Below, in pieces: positions 1 to 8,332 of a DNA stretch of 34,091 nt. Made by a program: the position numbers and the translations under genes. Every line of letters starts with the position of its first letter. Positions within the stretch are counted from its first letter, which is position 1. The notes beneath the pieces were generated by a model that was not told where the DNA came from, did not search any database, and saw only the letters and a list, made by a program, of their open reading frames with translations. Source of the DNA: an uncultured Methanobrevibacter sp. (GTDB lineage Archaea > Methanobacteriota > Methanobacteria > Methanobacteriales > Methanobacteriaceae); NCBI RefSeq assembly GCF_902801725.1, contig NZ_CADCJB010000018.1, positions 1-34,091 on the forward strand. Direction: 5' to 3'.

Positions 1-9
1 TCTTGCCAA
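1..9 (-). CDS. rpsS: 30S ribosomal protein S19, first three codons only (cut by window edge)
   Basis: Immediately after the L2 stop the minus strand reads a ribosome-binding site GAGGGTG (15-21), five bases, then TTG GCA AGA. This gives Met-Ala-Arg, which matches the usual MARK... start of archaeal S19, the gene that normally follows L2. The start would be TTG, not ATG. Only three codons are inside the window, so the call rests on gene order, the ribosome-binding site and these three residues. Confidence 0.5.
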
Positions 10-24
10 TGAAACACCCTCTAT

Positions 25-750
25 CTATCTTTTTAAACCTGTTCTTTTAGCTGCAATTGAACCAACTTTTCTTCCTGGTGGTGCATGTCTTGAAACAGTA
101 GTTGGACGACCAGGATGTTGTCTGTTACCTCCCCCGTGAGGGTGATCTACAGCGTTCATTGCTACTCCTCTTACAGTCATGAATTTCTTACCTTTAGCTT
201 TGTAAGCATGCCATTTTTTACCAGCTTTAAGGAATGGTTTATCTTTTCTTCCTCCACCAGCTACTACACCAATACTAGCACGGCAGTTAGGATTTAAGTA
301 TTTTAATTCACCTGATGGTAATTCAACAACAGTTTGATTAGCATCGTGAGTAACAACATTAGCGTAAGTTCCAGAAGACCTTACAAAACGACCTCCGTCT
401 CCAGGAGTGTTTTCAATATCATAAATAGGAGTTCCTTCAGGAATTTCAGCAAGAGGTAATGTGTTACCGAATTTGATTGGAGCAGAAATACCGCATTCAA
501 TTTCATCATCGATTTGGATGCTTTCTGGTGCTAAGATAAATTTCTTTTCACCATTTTCGAATTTTACTTCTGCAATAGGAGCGGTTCTTGCTGGGTCATG
601 TACAATGTCAACAACTTTTCCTTTGATACTTCCTTCTTTTTCTAATGCATCGTAAGATCTGTATCTGATTTTATCTTTAAAACGGTGAGAAGCAACACGG
701 TGTGCAGGAGTTCCTCTACCTCTTCTTTGATGAATTAATCGTTTTCCCAT
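25..750 (-). CDS. rplB: 50S ribosomal protein L2
   Basis: This is the 241-residue archaeal L2 (uL2), a core large-subunit protein at the peptidyl-transferase centre. The N-terminus MGKRLIHQRRGRG and the C-terminal stretch with MNAVDHPHGGG (the conserved histidine near the catalytic centre lies here) are diagnostic, and the length is normal for Methanobacteriales. A strong ribosome-binding site AAGGAGG lies just upstream and overlaps the end of the L23 gene, so translation is probably coupled. It is part of the L3-L4-L23-L2-S19 operon. Nothing looks damaged. Confidence 0.98.
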   Translation of the reverse strand: MGKRLIHQRRGRGTPAHRVASHRFKDKIRYRSYDALEKEGSIKGKVVDIVHDPARTAPIAEVKFENGEKKFILAPESIQIDDEIECGISAPIKFGNTLPLAEIPEGTPIYDIENTPGDGGRFVRSSGTYANVVTHDANQTVVELPSGELKYLNPNCRASIGVVAGGGRKDKPFLKAGKKWHAYKAKGKKFMTVRGVAMNAVDHPHGGGNRQHPGRPTTVSRHAPPGRKVGSIAAKRTGLKR

Positions 751-762
751 TATAATTCCTCC

Positions 763-1023
763 TTAGAATACTCCTATTCTGACAGCGAGTTCTTCTGCCA
801 TTTCTTCTTCAACAAGTCTGATATATGCTACTTTTTCACCTTTTGGAGTGATATGAGTATTGACTTTAGCAACTTTTTCTTCATATAACTCTTCAAAAGC
901 TCTTTTGATTTGACCTTTGTTAGCTTTACGATTAACAACAAAAGTGATTTCATTGTTTAAATCGATTAAGTTCATGGTTTTTTCAGTAACATGAGGTTTA
1001 ATAATAATTGAGTATGAATCCAT
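763..1023 (-). CDS. rplW: 50S ribosomal protein L23
   Basis: Archaeal L23 (uL23), 86 residues from the chosen start (MDSYSIIIKPHVTEK...), sits at the polypeptide exit tunnel and helps dock SRP. An in-frame GTG three codons further upstream (1032) is rejected: it belongs to the ribosome-binding sequence AGGTGATT, which is correctly spaced for the ATG at 1023. The PHVTEKTM motif and the basic KANKGQIKRAFEELY stretch are typical. It lies between L4 and L2 with short gaps. Confidence 0.97.
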   Translation of the reverse strand: MDSYSIIIKPHVTEKTMNLIDLNNEITFVVNRKANKGQIKRAFEELYEEKVAKVNTHITPKGEKVAYIRLVEEEMAEELAVRIGVF

Positions 1024-1046
1024 AATAATCACCTATTTATCCAAAA

Positions 1047-1811
1047 TTATTGGAATAAACCTCCTAACTTTTCAACAGCTGATTTGGTGTAAACAGTGAG
1101 TCTTCCTGGGTGAGTACCTGGTGCTAATAATTCAGCATTTAAGTTTTCAACCACAACAACATCTACACCAGCGTGGTTTCTTGCACCTAAGGAAATACCT
1201 TTATCTTCACCAACGACAACAAGAGGTCCTTTTACTTTTTTGTATTTTCTTCCTCTAGTTTTTCCTCTACCAGCTCTGATTCTTTTACCTTCTTTAGCAC
1301 GGATTACATCATCGTAAACGCCTAAGCTTTCAAAGATTTCACGGGATTGTTTTGCAGTTTTTACAGCTTCCAAATCATCTTCAACAATGATAGGTACTTG
1401 TTCTAAATCTGCAACTTTGTGACCTCTGTTTTCAACAATTTCCTTATTGGTAGTTGCTGCAACAGCGGATCTGATTGCGAATCTTCTTTCTTTTACGTTA
1501 ATTTTTTCATGATGATTTTTTTCAGCTCTAGTAGGATGTGCTTGTCTACCACCAATAGCCATTGGTACGAAAGCTGCTTTTGAACCATTTTTAATCCTTG
1601 GTACTCTTGCGGTACCTCTACCTGAACCCCATCCTTTTGCGGAAGTTCTTTTACCTGCCATTGGGTCATTACCCCATGGTTGTACCCTAGCAGATTGTGC
1701 AGAAAGTACAGCTCTTTTGATTAAATCTGGTCTGTATACTTCATCAAAAATAGCTGGAAGTTCAATTTCTTCTTTTACTTCCCCATTAATAGAATAAACG
1801 TTAACTTTCAT
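1047..1811 (-). CDS. rplD: 50S ribosomal protein L4
   Basis: Archaeal L4 (uL4, eukaryotic L4e type), 254 residues. The extended loop that reaches into the exit tunnel is present (RVQPWGNDPMAGKRTSAKGWGSGRG, roughly residues 42-66), as is the C-terminal LGARNHAGVDVV region. Length and all segments agree with the family as I remember it, so unlike the neighbouring L3 this gene is intact. It begins two bases after the L3 stop, with its ribosome-binding site (AAGGGGT) inside the end of L3. Confidence 0.97.
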   Translation of the reverse strand: MKVNVYSINGEVKEEIELPAIFDEVYRPDLIKRAVLSAQSARVQPWGNDPMAGKRTSAKGWGSGRGTARVPRIKNGSKAAFVPMAIGGRQAHPTRAEKNHHEKINVKERRFAIRSAVAATTNKEIVENRGHKVADLEQVPIIVEDDLEAVKTAKQSREIFESLGVYDDVIRAKEGKRIRAGRGKTRGRKYKKVKGPLVVVGEDKGISLGARNHAGVDVVVVENLNAELLAPGTHPGRLTVYTKSAVEKLGGLFQ

Positions 1812-1813
1812 GA

Positions 1814-2732
1814 TTATACCCCTTGTTTAGATTTTGTACTTATATAGTTAATTTGAGGTATATCCTCAGCTTTATTATTAGGTCTAATAGGTTGTCTTAA
1901 GATTACTAATCTTTTGGAAGGACCTGGTAAGGAACCTTTAACTAAGACATAATCATTTTTGACAAGTCCGTATTTTACAAATCCACCATCTGGGTTGATT
2001 TGATCAACAGCAACAGTCCACATAGTTCTTCTTGGTGTCCAAGGACCAATAGAACCAACGTGTCTACCTTTACCTGCTCTTACAGCTTTACCATATTGAA
2101 TTCTAATTCCCCATCTTTTTACTACACCTTGGAATCCTTTTCCTTTTGTAGTTGCAATTGCATCAACAAATTCTCCTTCATTGAAGATTTCGCTAGCTTT
2201 TACTTCATTACCTAATAATTCCAATGCAGTATTTAATTTTTCTTCAGGATTTGCTCCTCCAATTCCACATTCAAATATGTCTGGTTTTTTCTTAGGTACG
2301 CTAGTTACTTTTGGATTTGTGTGTACTAAGACTCTAATTTCTTCTGTGTTTTCTAATGCACCTTGTATTTTTGCAATAGCTTCAGATTTATTGTATTCTT
2401 TAGGAAGTGAAATCTTCCTTGAAAGTTCTTGATCTAAATTGTCTGCAAGTACTTCGGTGATTACTTTCAAACCACGAGAAGTTTTTTCATAAGCTCTCCG
2501 GAGGTACTTCCAATACGGTTACTGGAGTGAAAACTTCCATACCATTAGTTGGAGAGTTTTTATCAGTATCAGTGACTAAAGCGTGAGTCATACCGACTTT
2601 ATAACCTGCGAGGCCGAGTAATTTTGGTTCATCAATTTGAGGCCAAGATTTTACTCTAGGGGTTTCTTTTGCTGCTCTTTTTCTTGGACTAAAAGCAACA
2701 GACCCTTTTCTTGGCTGGTGATGTCTTACCAT
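1814..2732 (-). pseudogene. rplC: 50S ribosomal protein L3, disrupted (frameshift plus internal deletion)
   Basis: This is archaeal L3 (uL3), the assembly-initiator protein that reaches the peptidyl-transferase centre, but it is not an intact ORF. The first frame (2732-2487) reads MVRHHQPRKGSVAF... to VTVLEVPP and stops three codons later. The rest (RAYEKTSRGLKVITEV... to the stop at 1814) is in another frame. Compared with archaeal L3 as remembered, about six residues between PP and RAY are missing with a net loss of about 17 bases. A second, in-frame gap of about 25 residues follows RRTMWTV (near 2009-2016), removing the conserved GQxGYHxRTExNKRI segment. A strong ribosome-binding site (2741-2747, AGGAGGT) precedes the ATG. 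L3 is essential and normally single copy, so an assembly or sequencing fault, or a second copy elsewhere, is more likely than true loss. Confidence 0.93.
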
Positions 2733-3078
2733 TTAATTTAACCTCCTAATTATAATTTTTTCCTTTATTTTTTTAAATCAATTTAAATTTTTAATCAAAT
2801 AGCCAAATGAATAGCTATTCTACAAGTTTGACAAAATCATACGGAGTACAACTTCATCGAAATAATAAATAGCTGTAAAAACAATTACAACTAGATAAAT
2901 ATTAATTTTCAATATATTCCATTGAGTCTAATTCAATTGAAGCACAATAAAGAATATATTCAATGTATAAATCATTCTGTGCCAAGTTTATTTTTAGGTG
3001 AGTCCTAAAAACATCAATGTATAAAAAGTTGAGCAAGTTATCTATCAGCGTGTAAAACTAATAAATTTATAAAGAGAA
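2733..3078 (-). promoter_or_regulatory. Leader/promoter region of the L3 ribosomal operon (no gene seen)
   Basis: This is 346 AT-rich bases with no convincing ORF on either strand. The 12-mer TTTATACATTGA occurs twice on the minus strand, at 3025-3014 and 2971-2960. Between the copies lies a perfect 8-bp hairpin (2991-3011, arms TTTTTAGG/CCTAAAAA, loop of 5). TTTATAC resembles an archaeal TATA box, so tandem promoters for the ribosomal operon are possible. The start site cannot be fixed from sequence alone. Confidence 0.45.
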
Positions 3079-3906
3079 TTAAAATCTCATAAAGTTAAAT
3101 AAAGAAAGTGTAGCGACAACTGCCTCTTCAGTCCTAACAGTTTCAGTTCCCTGATTCGGAATGGTATTTATTTTCAATAAATCCCAATTCCCACTTGAAA
3201 CATCCTCCTGAATTGAAGAATAAGGGCCACCAAATAAAATAGCAATACTATTACATTCATCTACTTTATGTTTTAATTCATCAAAAATAGAATCAATATA
3301 ATCTCCATATCTTGTAGTTTCAAGTACAAGATTCGGTTTAATTAATTTTAAGCTATTTTTAAGACTCTTATTAGAGGAGATAACATTATATCCCCAGTAA
3401 ACGTCATCTGGTTTATCAGGTGTGACTATTACTTCTTTCTTAGCAATTTTAGTAATCTTAAAGTCAAAAATTCTTTTAACTGAAAGTTGCTCTTTACAGA
3501 ATGCAAGTTTATCCATACCTATATCGACAAAAGTTCCTTTCTTATTTCTTTTAACAGTGAAACCTTGTCTATAATCACCCACGTCTGGCTGACTATTAAC
3601 AGGATGATGAGGAGTTCTAAGGGGTGGAAGAATACCAACATGCTTAAGTTCTGCTTTTATAGGAAATGCTTGTTTCCTCAAATATTGAGGAGTATTCATA
3701 TAACTCAAAACTTCAGCAATAAACCTTCCATCATTCTCTCCATCTTCATTTTTAACATTGTCATCATTGTAGATAACAACATTATCTGCTTGAAAAATAG
3801 CTAAAGCTCTACCTAAAATCCCCACTTTATAAGTACGAATTTTGAGATCTTTAGACTCAGAAAGAAATGAATTCGGAATAAATATAGATAGCTCATCTTT
3901 ATACAT
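3079..3906 (-). CDS. Putative RNA methyltransferase, SPOUT superfamily (MTH1/C9orf114-like)
   Basis: A 275-residue protein of the archaeal/eukaryotic SPOUT methyltransferase family whose M. thermautotrophicus member is MTH1 and which normally sits directly upstream of L3, as here. The central PPLRTPHHPVN segment (about residues 94-104) and the inserted OB-fold-like region (RQGFTVKRNKKGTFVDIG, about 113-130) are typical. The C-terminal ILFGGPYSSIQE and IPNQGTETVRTEEAV motifs form the knotted SAM-binding end. The target RNA is not known for the archaeal members; human SPOUT1 has been linked to uridine N3 methylation. A TATA box CTTTATATA lies only about 28 bases upstream of the ATG, which suggests a leaderless or nearly leaderless transcript. 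Confidence 0.9.
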   Translation of the reverse strand: MYKDELSIFIPNSFLSESKDLKIRTYKVGILGRALAIFQADNVVIYNDDNVKNEDGENDGRFIAEVLSYMNTPQYLRKQAFPIKAELKHVGILPPLRTPHHPVNSQPDVGDYRQGFTVKRNKKGTFVDIGMDKLAFCKEQLSVKRIFDFKITKIAKKEVIVTPDKPDDVYWGYNVISSNKSLKNSLKLIKPNLVLETTRYGDYIDSIFDELKHKVDECNSIAILFGGPYSSIQEDVSSGNWDLLKINTIPNQGTETVRTEEAVVATLSLFNFMRF

Positions 3907-3929
3907 TAGTATACATTATGTTAACTAAA

Positions 3930-3940
3930 GTATATAAAGA
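3930..3940 (-). promoter_or_regulatory. TATA box of the SPOUT methyltransferase gene
   Basis: Minus strand TCTTTATATAC, centred about 29 bases before the ATG at 3906. Archaeal initiation about 25 bases downstream would fall almost on the start codon. No ribosome-binding site is seen before this ATG, which agrees with a leaderless message. Confidence 0.6.
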
Positions 3941-4141
3941 TTACCCTACATTTATATAGCTATCACTAACAGACTTACACATTTACAAAAATATTATATC
4001 AATTATAATATCCGTAGCTTCTTTTTATGCTACCAACTTTTTTATACTCAGAGAATATATTAATATAAAATATATACTATCCACTATATAAAGGTATTGT
4101 TTTTTGAGTGAAAATTAGAAAAAAATGAGTTTATAACAATA

Positions 4142-5032
4142 TTATAATTTGCCATGATTTTCAGAAAATGGACATGGTTTTACAGAGACATATCTAATTT
4201 CAGGCAGCTTTAGAATATTCTGTTCAACCTGAGATGCAATTTCATATCCTTCTTTAACCGTAATGTCCGGGTCAACATGAATATGCATAACAACAATAAG
4301 ATATGATGCAAAATTATCTATTTTAATATTATGCACATCACATGCATTAGGAGTGTTTTCAACTATGCTTTCAAGTTTTGAAATAATTTCTTTATTTTCA
4401 GGAACAAAACCCATAATATGCAAAATATTTTCCTTACCTATAGTATATGCAGTTTTTAAAATCAACAAACCTATAAAAAAACCAATAATAAGATCCAATA
4501 CTGGAAAACCTATTTTCGCTACAACTACACCAATTAAAATAGTTATTGAAGTATAGATGTCAGTTCTTTGATGTAGCCCGTCAGCCTCAATTGCCGGACT
4601 GTTAATCTCCCTTCCAATTTTAATGACATATCTGCTGATAAAGAAGTTTAAAAATATGCCTAAAACAGCCATGACAATCACATAATTATCAGGCACCATA
4701 ACATGACCCGGATTTACCATCCGTTCATATGCCGAATCCATAATTTCAAAACTGATTAATGTTAAAAATAACACAATAATAAGTCCTGCCAATGCTTCAG
4801 CACGCCCATAACCTTCGGGAAATCTTTCATTTGCCGGTTTTTGACTTATCTTAAATCCGATATAGGCCACAACAGAAGTTACAATGTCAGTGAAGGTATG
4901 CATTCCTTCAGCAACCAATGCATAACTTCCACCCATCAATCCGACAGTAATGTTTAAAACTGTCAAAACACAATTTGAACCTATTGCAACCATTGAAGCT
5001 TTTTTTCCTTCCTTATCACGGTCTTTTTCCAT
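4142..5032 (-). CDS. Cation diffusion facilitator (CDF) family efflux transporter, site-B-less paralogue
   Basis: A 296-residue CDF transporter with six predicted membrane segments and a cytoplasmic C-terminal domain (about 205-296, ending KPCPFSENHGKL). The transport-site residues are present: H45 and D49 in EGMHTFTDI (TM2) and H154 and D158 in DGLHQRTDI (TM5). This H-D-H-D set is associated with zinc selectivity in the family. The loop after TM2 reads ANERFPEGYGRAEA. At the positions equivalent to D68, H71 and H75 of E. coli YiiP (site B) it has N68, F71 and Y75, whereas the paralogue at 25182-26090 keeps all three. The gene is monocistronic, and a T-run after the stop (about 4117-4125 on the minus strand) may terminate it. 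Confidence 0.93.
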   Translation of the reverse strand: MEKDRDKEGKKASMVAIGSNCVLTVLNITVGLMGGSYALVAEGMHTFTDIVTSVVAYIGFKISQKPANERFPEGYGRAEALAGLIIVLFLTLISFEIMDSAYERMVNPGHVMVPDNYVIVMAVLGIFLNFFISRYVIKIGREINSPAIEADGLHQRTDIYTSITILIGVVVAKIGFPVLDLIIGFFIGLLILKTAYTIGKENILHIMGFVPENKEIISKLESIVENTPNACDVHNIKIDNFASYLIVVMHIHVDPDITVKEGYEIASQVEQNILKLPEIRYVSVKPCPFSENHGKL

Positions 5033-5204
5033 TGAAAATCTCCTTAACAGATTTTATCATCAAATAAAAATATCATATTGAAAAATTATCAAATTTGCAA
5101 AATAAATTTTTCATAACCTATATTATAATTTATATTACATATAAATAAATTTTAAAAATTTCAACAATAAGCAATAACTATCTCCAAAAAAATAGTTCCA
5201 AAGA

Positions 5205-5834
5205 CTATAATTCTGCCCTTATGACAATGACATTTACATTTTGATTTTCTTTTGTGTGAAAATCATAGATTTTTGGAATTGGAAAGTTATACCTGAAGAT
5301 ATGGGAAATATCCAGATTATTTTCACTATAAAAATTTATTAAAAAATCTTCGGTTGACGCCATATGAAAGGAATACAAAACATTGCTCTTTAATTCAATA
5401 GCCTTTTTTACAAATTTCAAATCCTGACCAGAATCCGCTTTTCTCTGAGATCCGAAAGGAGGATTTTGAAATACAGTATCCACATTGAACTCGCAATTAA
5501 AATCAGAGATATCACTTTGAATGAATTTTAAATTATCAACATTTAAATTACATGAAAATTCATTGGCCAAATTAATAGAATCATCATCTATATCGACACC
5601 CACTGCAAGATTTGCACCCATCAAAGCGGAAGCAATTGCAAATATCCCAGTACCGCAGCCCAAATCTAAAATATTTTTTCCTTCAATATCCCCAAGCGAA
5701 AATGCATTCCACACCAAATCTGAAGCTATGACGGAAGGAGTGGTATACTGTTCAAGATTTACTTTAGGATTGGGGTGAGATGGAATATTTTGAAGTCTCA
5801 TCTCTAAATGTTTTTTACGTGTAATTTTTTTCAT
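5205..5834 (-). CDS. METTL5-like N6-adenine RNA methyltransferase
   Basis: A 209-residue class I SAM methyltransferase of the COG2263 family. The SAM loop is D57-L-G-C-G-T-G with an acidic residue D81 at the end of strand 2, and the catalytic N124-P-P-F-G motif marks adenine/cytosine-N methylases. The N-terminus [15 protein letters not shown] and the [11 protein letters not shown] segment before the SAM domain match the archaeal/eukaryotic METTL5 group. Human METTL5 makes m6A in 18S rRNA, so small-subunit rRNA is the likely target here, by inference. The gene is divergent from pycA across about 70 bases. Confidence 0.88.
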   Translation of the reverse strand: MKKITRKKHLEMRLQNIPSHPNPKVNLEQYTTPSVIASDLVWNAFSLGDIEGKNILDLGCGTGIFAIASALMGANLAVGVDIDDDSINLANEFSCNLNVDNLKFIQSDISDFNCEFNVDTVFQNPPFGSQRKADSGQDLKFVKKAIELKSNVLYSFHMASTEDFLINFYSENNLDISHIFRYNFPIPKIYDFHTKENQNVNVIVIRAEL

Positions 5835-5906
5835 CTAATCAACATATTTAATTATTATATTTAATATAATTATATTATTAAGAAAAAAAATTACATGAGG
5901 TTTCAC

Positions 5907-7400
5907 ATGTTTGAAAAAGTATTAATTGCAAATAGAGGAGAAATCGCAATAAGGGTTATGCGTGCATGTCGTGAGCTTGACATTGAAAGCGTGGCCATTT
6001 ATTCCGATGCAGATGCAACTTCTCTTTATACAAACTATGCTGATGAAAGCTATCCTTTAGGTAATCCTTCACCGGCAAAATCTTATTTGAATATTGAGAA
6101 AATTATAAACATTGCATTAGACTCTGGTGCTGATGCAATACATCCAGGTTACGGATTTTTAGCGGAAAATCCTAAGTTTGGAGAAGAATGTGAAAAAAAC
6201 GGAATTAAACTTATCGGACCAAGCGGAGAAGTAATCAACCAGATGGGTGACAAAATTACTTCAAAAGCACTGATGAAAAAGGCAGGAGTCCCAGTTATAG
6301 AAGGTACACCAGAGGGAGTCAGCGATATTGAAGAAGCTAAAGAAATTGCTGCTCAAATTGGTTATCCAGTAATTGTTAAAGCTTCAGCAGGAGGTGGAGG
6401 AATTGGTATGCGTGCAGTTTATGAAGAAGATGAACTTGTACGTGCTATCGAGTCTACACAATCAGTTGCTGCTACAAACTTTGGTGATTCAACAGTATTT
6501 ATCGAAAAATACCTCGAACAACCTCGTCATATTGAATTCCAACTTTTAGCTGATGAGCATGGAAATGCCATACATGTAGCTGACAGGGAATGTTCCATTC
6601 AAAGAAGACACCAAAAACTTCTTGAAGAAGCTCCTTCCCCAATCATGACAGAAGAGTTAAGGGAAGAAATGGGAGGAAGCGCTGTAAAGGCAGCAGAATA
6701 CATAGGATACACAAGTGCAGGTACTGTTGAATTCCTGTATGACAAAGGAGAATACTATTTCCTTGAAATGAATACACGTATTCAAGTAGAACACCCAATT
6801 ACAGAACTCGTAACCAACACTGATTTAATCAAAGAACAAATCAAAATAGCTGCCGGAGAAGAATTGAGCTATGCTCAAAATGACATCCAAGTTACTGGCC
6901 ATGCTATCGAATGCCGTATCAATGCAGAAGACCCTCTAAATGATTTTGCACCAAATCCTGGAAAAATCACAGGTTACAGATCACCGGGAGGACCTGGTGT
7001 ACGTTTAGACAGTGGAGTATACATGAATTATACCATTCCTACATTTTATGATTCAATGATTTCAAAATTGATTACCTATGGAAGAAGCAGAACAGATGCA
7101 ATAAACAGAATGAAAAGAGCATTAAGCGAATATATTATTTTAGGTGTAAAAACCACAATTCCATTCCATAAAGCAATTTTAAGAAATCCTAATTTCCTTT
7201 CAGGAGATTTGAATACTCACTTTATTGATGAGCACAAAAAAGGTATCGACAAGGAAATGGAAAACGTAATCGTTGAAGATACCGAAATGATAAACAAATT
7301 AAAATCCACATTTATGCCTAGTAAAAAAATAGCAGCCATTTCAGCTGCTGTCGGTTCTTACCAAAATGCTGTCAAAAGCCAAAAAATGCAAAAAAAATAA
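5907..7400 (+). CDS. pycA: Pyruvate carboxylase subunit A (biotin carboxylase)
   Basis: 497 residues from the chosen start. It carries the ATP-dependent carboxylation of biotin, the first half-reaction of pyruvate to oxaloacetate; the carboxyltransferase/biotin-carrier subunit (PycB) is not in this window. Diagnostic parts: N-terminal [20 protein letters not shown]-binding K116 and K158 with the glycine-rich loop AGGGGIGMR (161-169), E287-M-N-T-R291-I-Q-V-E295-H. The ATG at 5895 is rejected because its TGAGGT forms the ribosome-binding site for the ATG at 5907, where homologues begin. Biotin ligase follows 14 bases downstream, an arrangement known from M. thermautotrophicus. Acetyl-CoA carboxylase AccC is a sequence-level alternative, but methanogens of this group use PycA. 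Confidence 0.95.
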   Translation: MFEKVLIANRGEIAIRVMRACRELDIESVAIYSDADATSLYTNYADESYPLGNPSPAKSYLNIEKIINIALDSGADAIHPGYGFLAENPKFGEECEKNGIKLIGPSGEVINQMGDKITSKALMKKAGVPVIEGTPEGVSDIEEAKEIAAQIGYPVIVKASAGGGGIGMRAVYEEDELVRAIESTQSVAATNFGDSTVFIEKYLEQPRHIEFQLLADEHGNAIHVADRECSIQRRHQKLLEEAPSPIMTEELREEMGGSAVKAAEYIGYTSAGTVEFLYDKGEYYFLEMNTRIQVEHPITELVTNTDLIKEQIKIAAGEELSYAQNDIQVTGHAIECRINAEDPLNDFAPNPGKITGYRSPGGPGVRLDSGVYMNYTIPTFYDSMISKLITYGRSRTDAINRMKRALSEYIILGVKTTIPFHKAILRNPNFLSGDLNTHFIDEHKKGIDKEMENVIVEDTEMINKLKSTFMPSKKIAAISAAVGSYQNAVKSQKMQKK

Positions 7401-7414
7401 TTGGAGAGTAATAC

Positions 7415-8332
7415 ATGCAAAAAGAAATTGTAAACTTATTAAAAAAAGAAAACAAACTTTCTAATGATACAATAAGTGAAATTAAAGATATTGATTTGAG
7501 TGACTTTTCAAACATCGTCAAAGAACTTGGGAAAGAAGACACCGAATACATCAAGGCATCTGAAATTGCAAAAGATTTGAACACTGAATACATCGGTAAA
7601 AATTTATACATCTACAAGGAAGTTTCATCAACCAACACTGTAGCCAAATTTTTATCAATGAACGGTGCTGAAAACGGAACTGTAGTTATCTCCGAAAAAC
7701 AAACAAAGGCAAAAGGAAGATCAGGCAAATCATGGGAATCACCATTAGGAGGAGTATGGCTATCAATCATATTAAATCCTAATGTAGACCATTCAAAAAT
7801 ACCTCTAATTACCTTAGCAACAGGAGTTGCAGTTGCAAAAACCCTTGAAAATATAGGCGTTGAAAATCCTGAAATCAAATGGCCTAACGACATCATGATA
7901 AACGGCAAAAAAGTTTGCGGAATCCTAACTGAAGCCGTAGCCAAATTCAACACAATTGAAAGTGTAATTATTGGTGTGGGCATTGACGCCAATCTGGATG
8001 TTGAACAATTCCCAGAGGACTTGCAGGAAGGAACAACAACACTTAAAGAAGTGCTCGGAAGAGAAGGCAACGAAAATTCCTTAATAAAAACATTCCTGGA
8101 AGAATTTGAAAAAATCAGCGAACAGTTCATCCATGAAGGCTACGAAGATATCCTTAAAGAATGGAGAAAACGTTCATACTCAATCGGAAAAATCGTGGAA
8201 GTTAGAGAACCATTCAATACCTACTATGATGCATATGTCATAGGAATCGGAAAAGAAGGAGCTCTAGTTGTTGAAAAAATTGATGGAACCTTAGAAAAAG
8301 TAATTTCCGGAGAATGTATAATTAAAAACTAA
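7415..8332 (+). CDS. birA: Biotin--[biotin carboxyl-carrier protein] ligase
   Basis: A 305-residue biotin protein ligase. It activates biotin to biotinyl-AMP and attaches it to the carrier lysine of the pyruvate carboxylase B subunit. The biotinyl-AMP loop is present as KGRSGKSW (a variant of GRGRxGRxW) and the catalytic lysine lies in IKWPNDIMINGKKVCGILTE. An SH3-like C-terminal domain ends the protein. The first ~65 residues (IVNLLKKENKLSND..., then KASEIAKDLN) look like a degenerate winged-helix region, so a repressor role as in E. coli BirA is uncertain. It is probably co-transcribed with pycA. Its last 11 bases overlap the converging PLP-protein gene. Confidence 0.95.
   Translation: MQKEIVNLLKKENKLSNDTISEIKDIDLSDFSNIVKELGKEDTEYIKASEIAKDLNTEYIGKNLYIYKEVSSTNTVAKFLSMNGAENGTVVISEKQTKAKGRSGKSWESPLGGVWLSIILNPNVDHSKIPLITLATGVAVAKTLENIGVENPEIKWPNDIMINGKKVCGILTEAVAKFNTIESVIIGVGIDANLDVEQFPEDLQEGTTTLKEVLGREGNENSLIKTFLEEFEKISEQFIHEGYEDILKEWRKRSYSIGKIVEVREPFNTYYDAYVIGIGKEGALVVEKIDGTLEKVISGECIIKN

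Noticed and set aside
2487-2520. Programmed ribosomal frameshift in rpl3
   Set aside because: A frameshift alone would not restore the ~6 missing residues, no slippery heptamer is seen, and a second deletion lies downstream; a sequence or assembly fault fits better.
3991-4011. Inverted repeat ATATTATA-TCAAT-TATAATAT
   Set aside because: It is pure A/T in a very A/T-rich spacer between two genes and can arise by chance; no clear role as operator or terminator.
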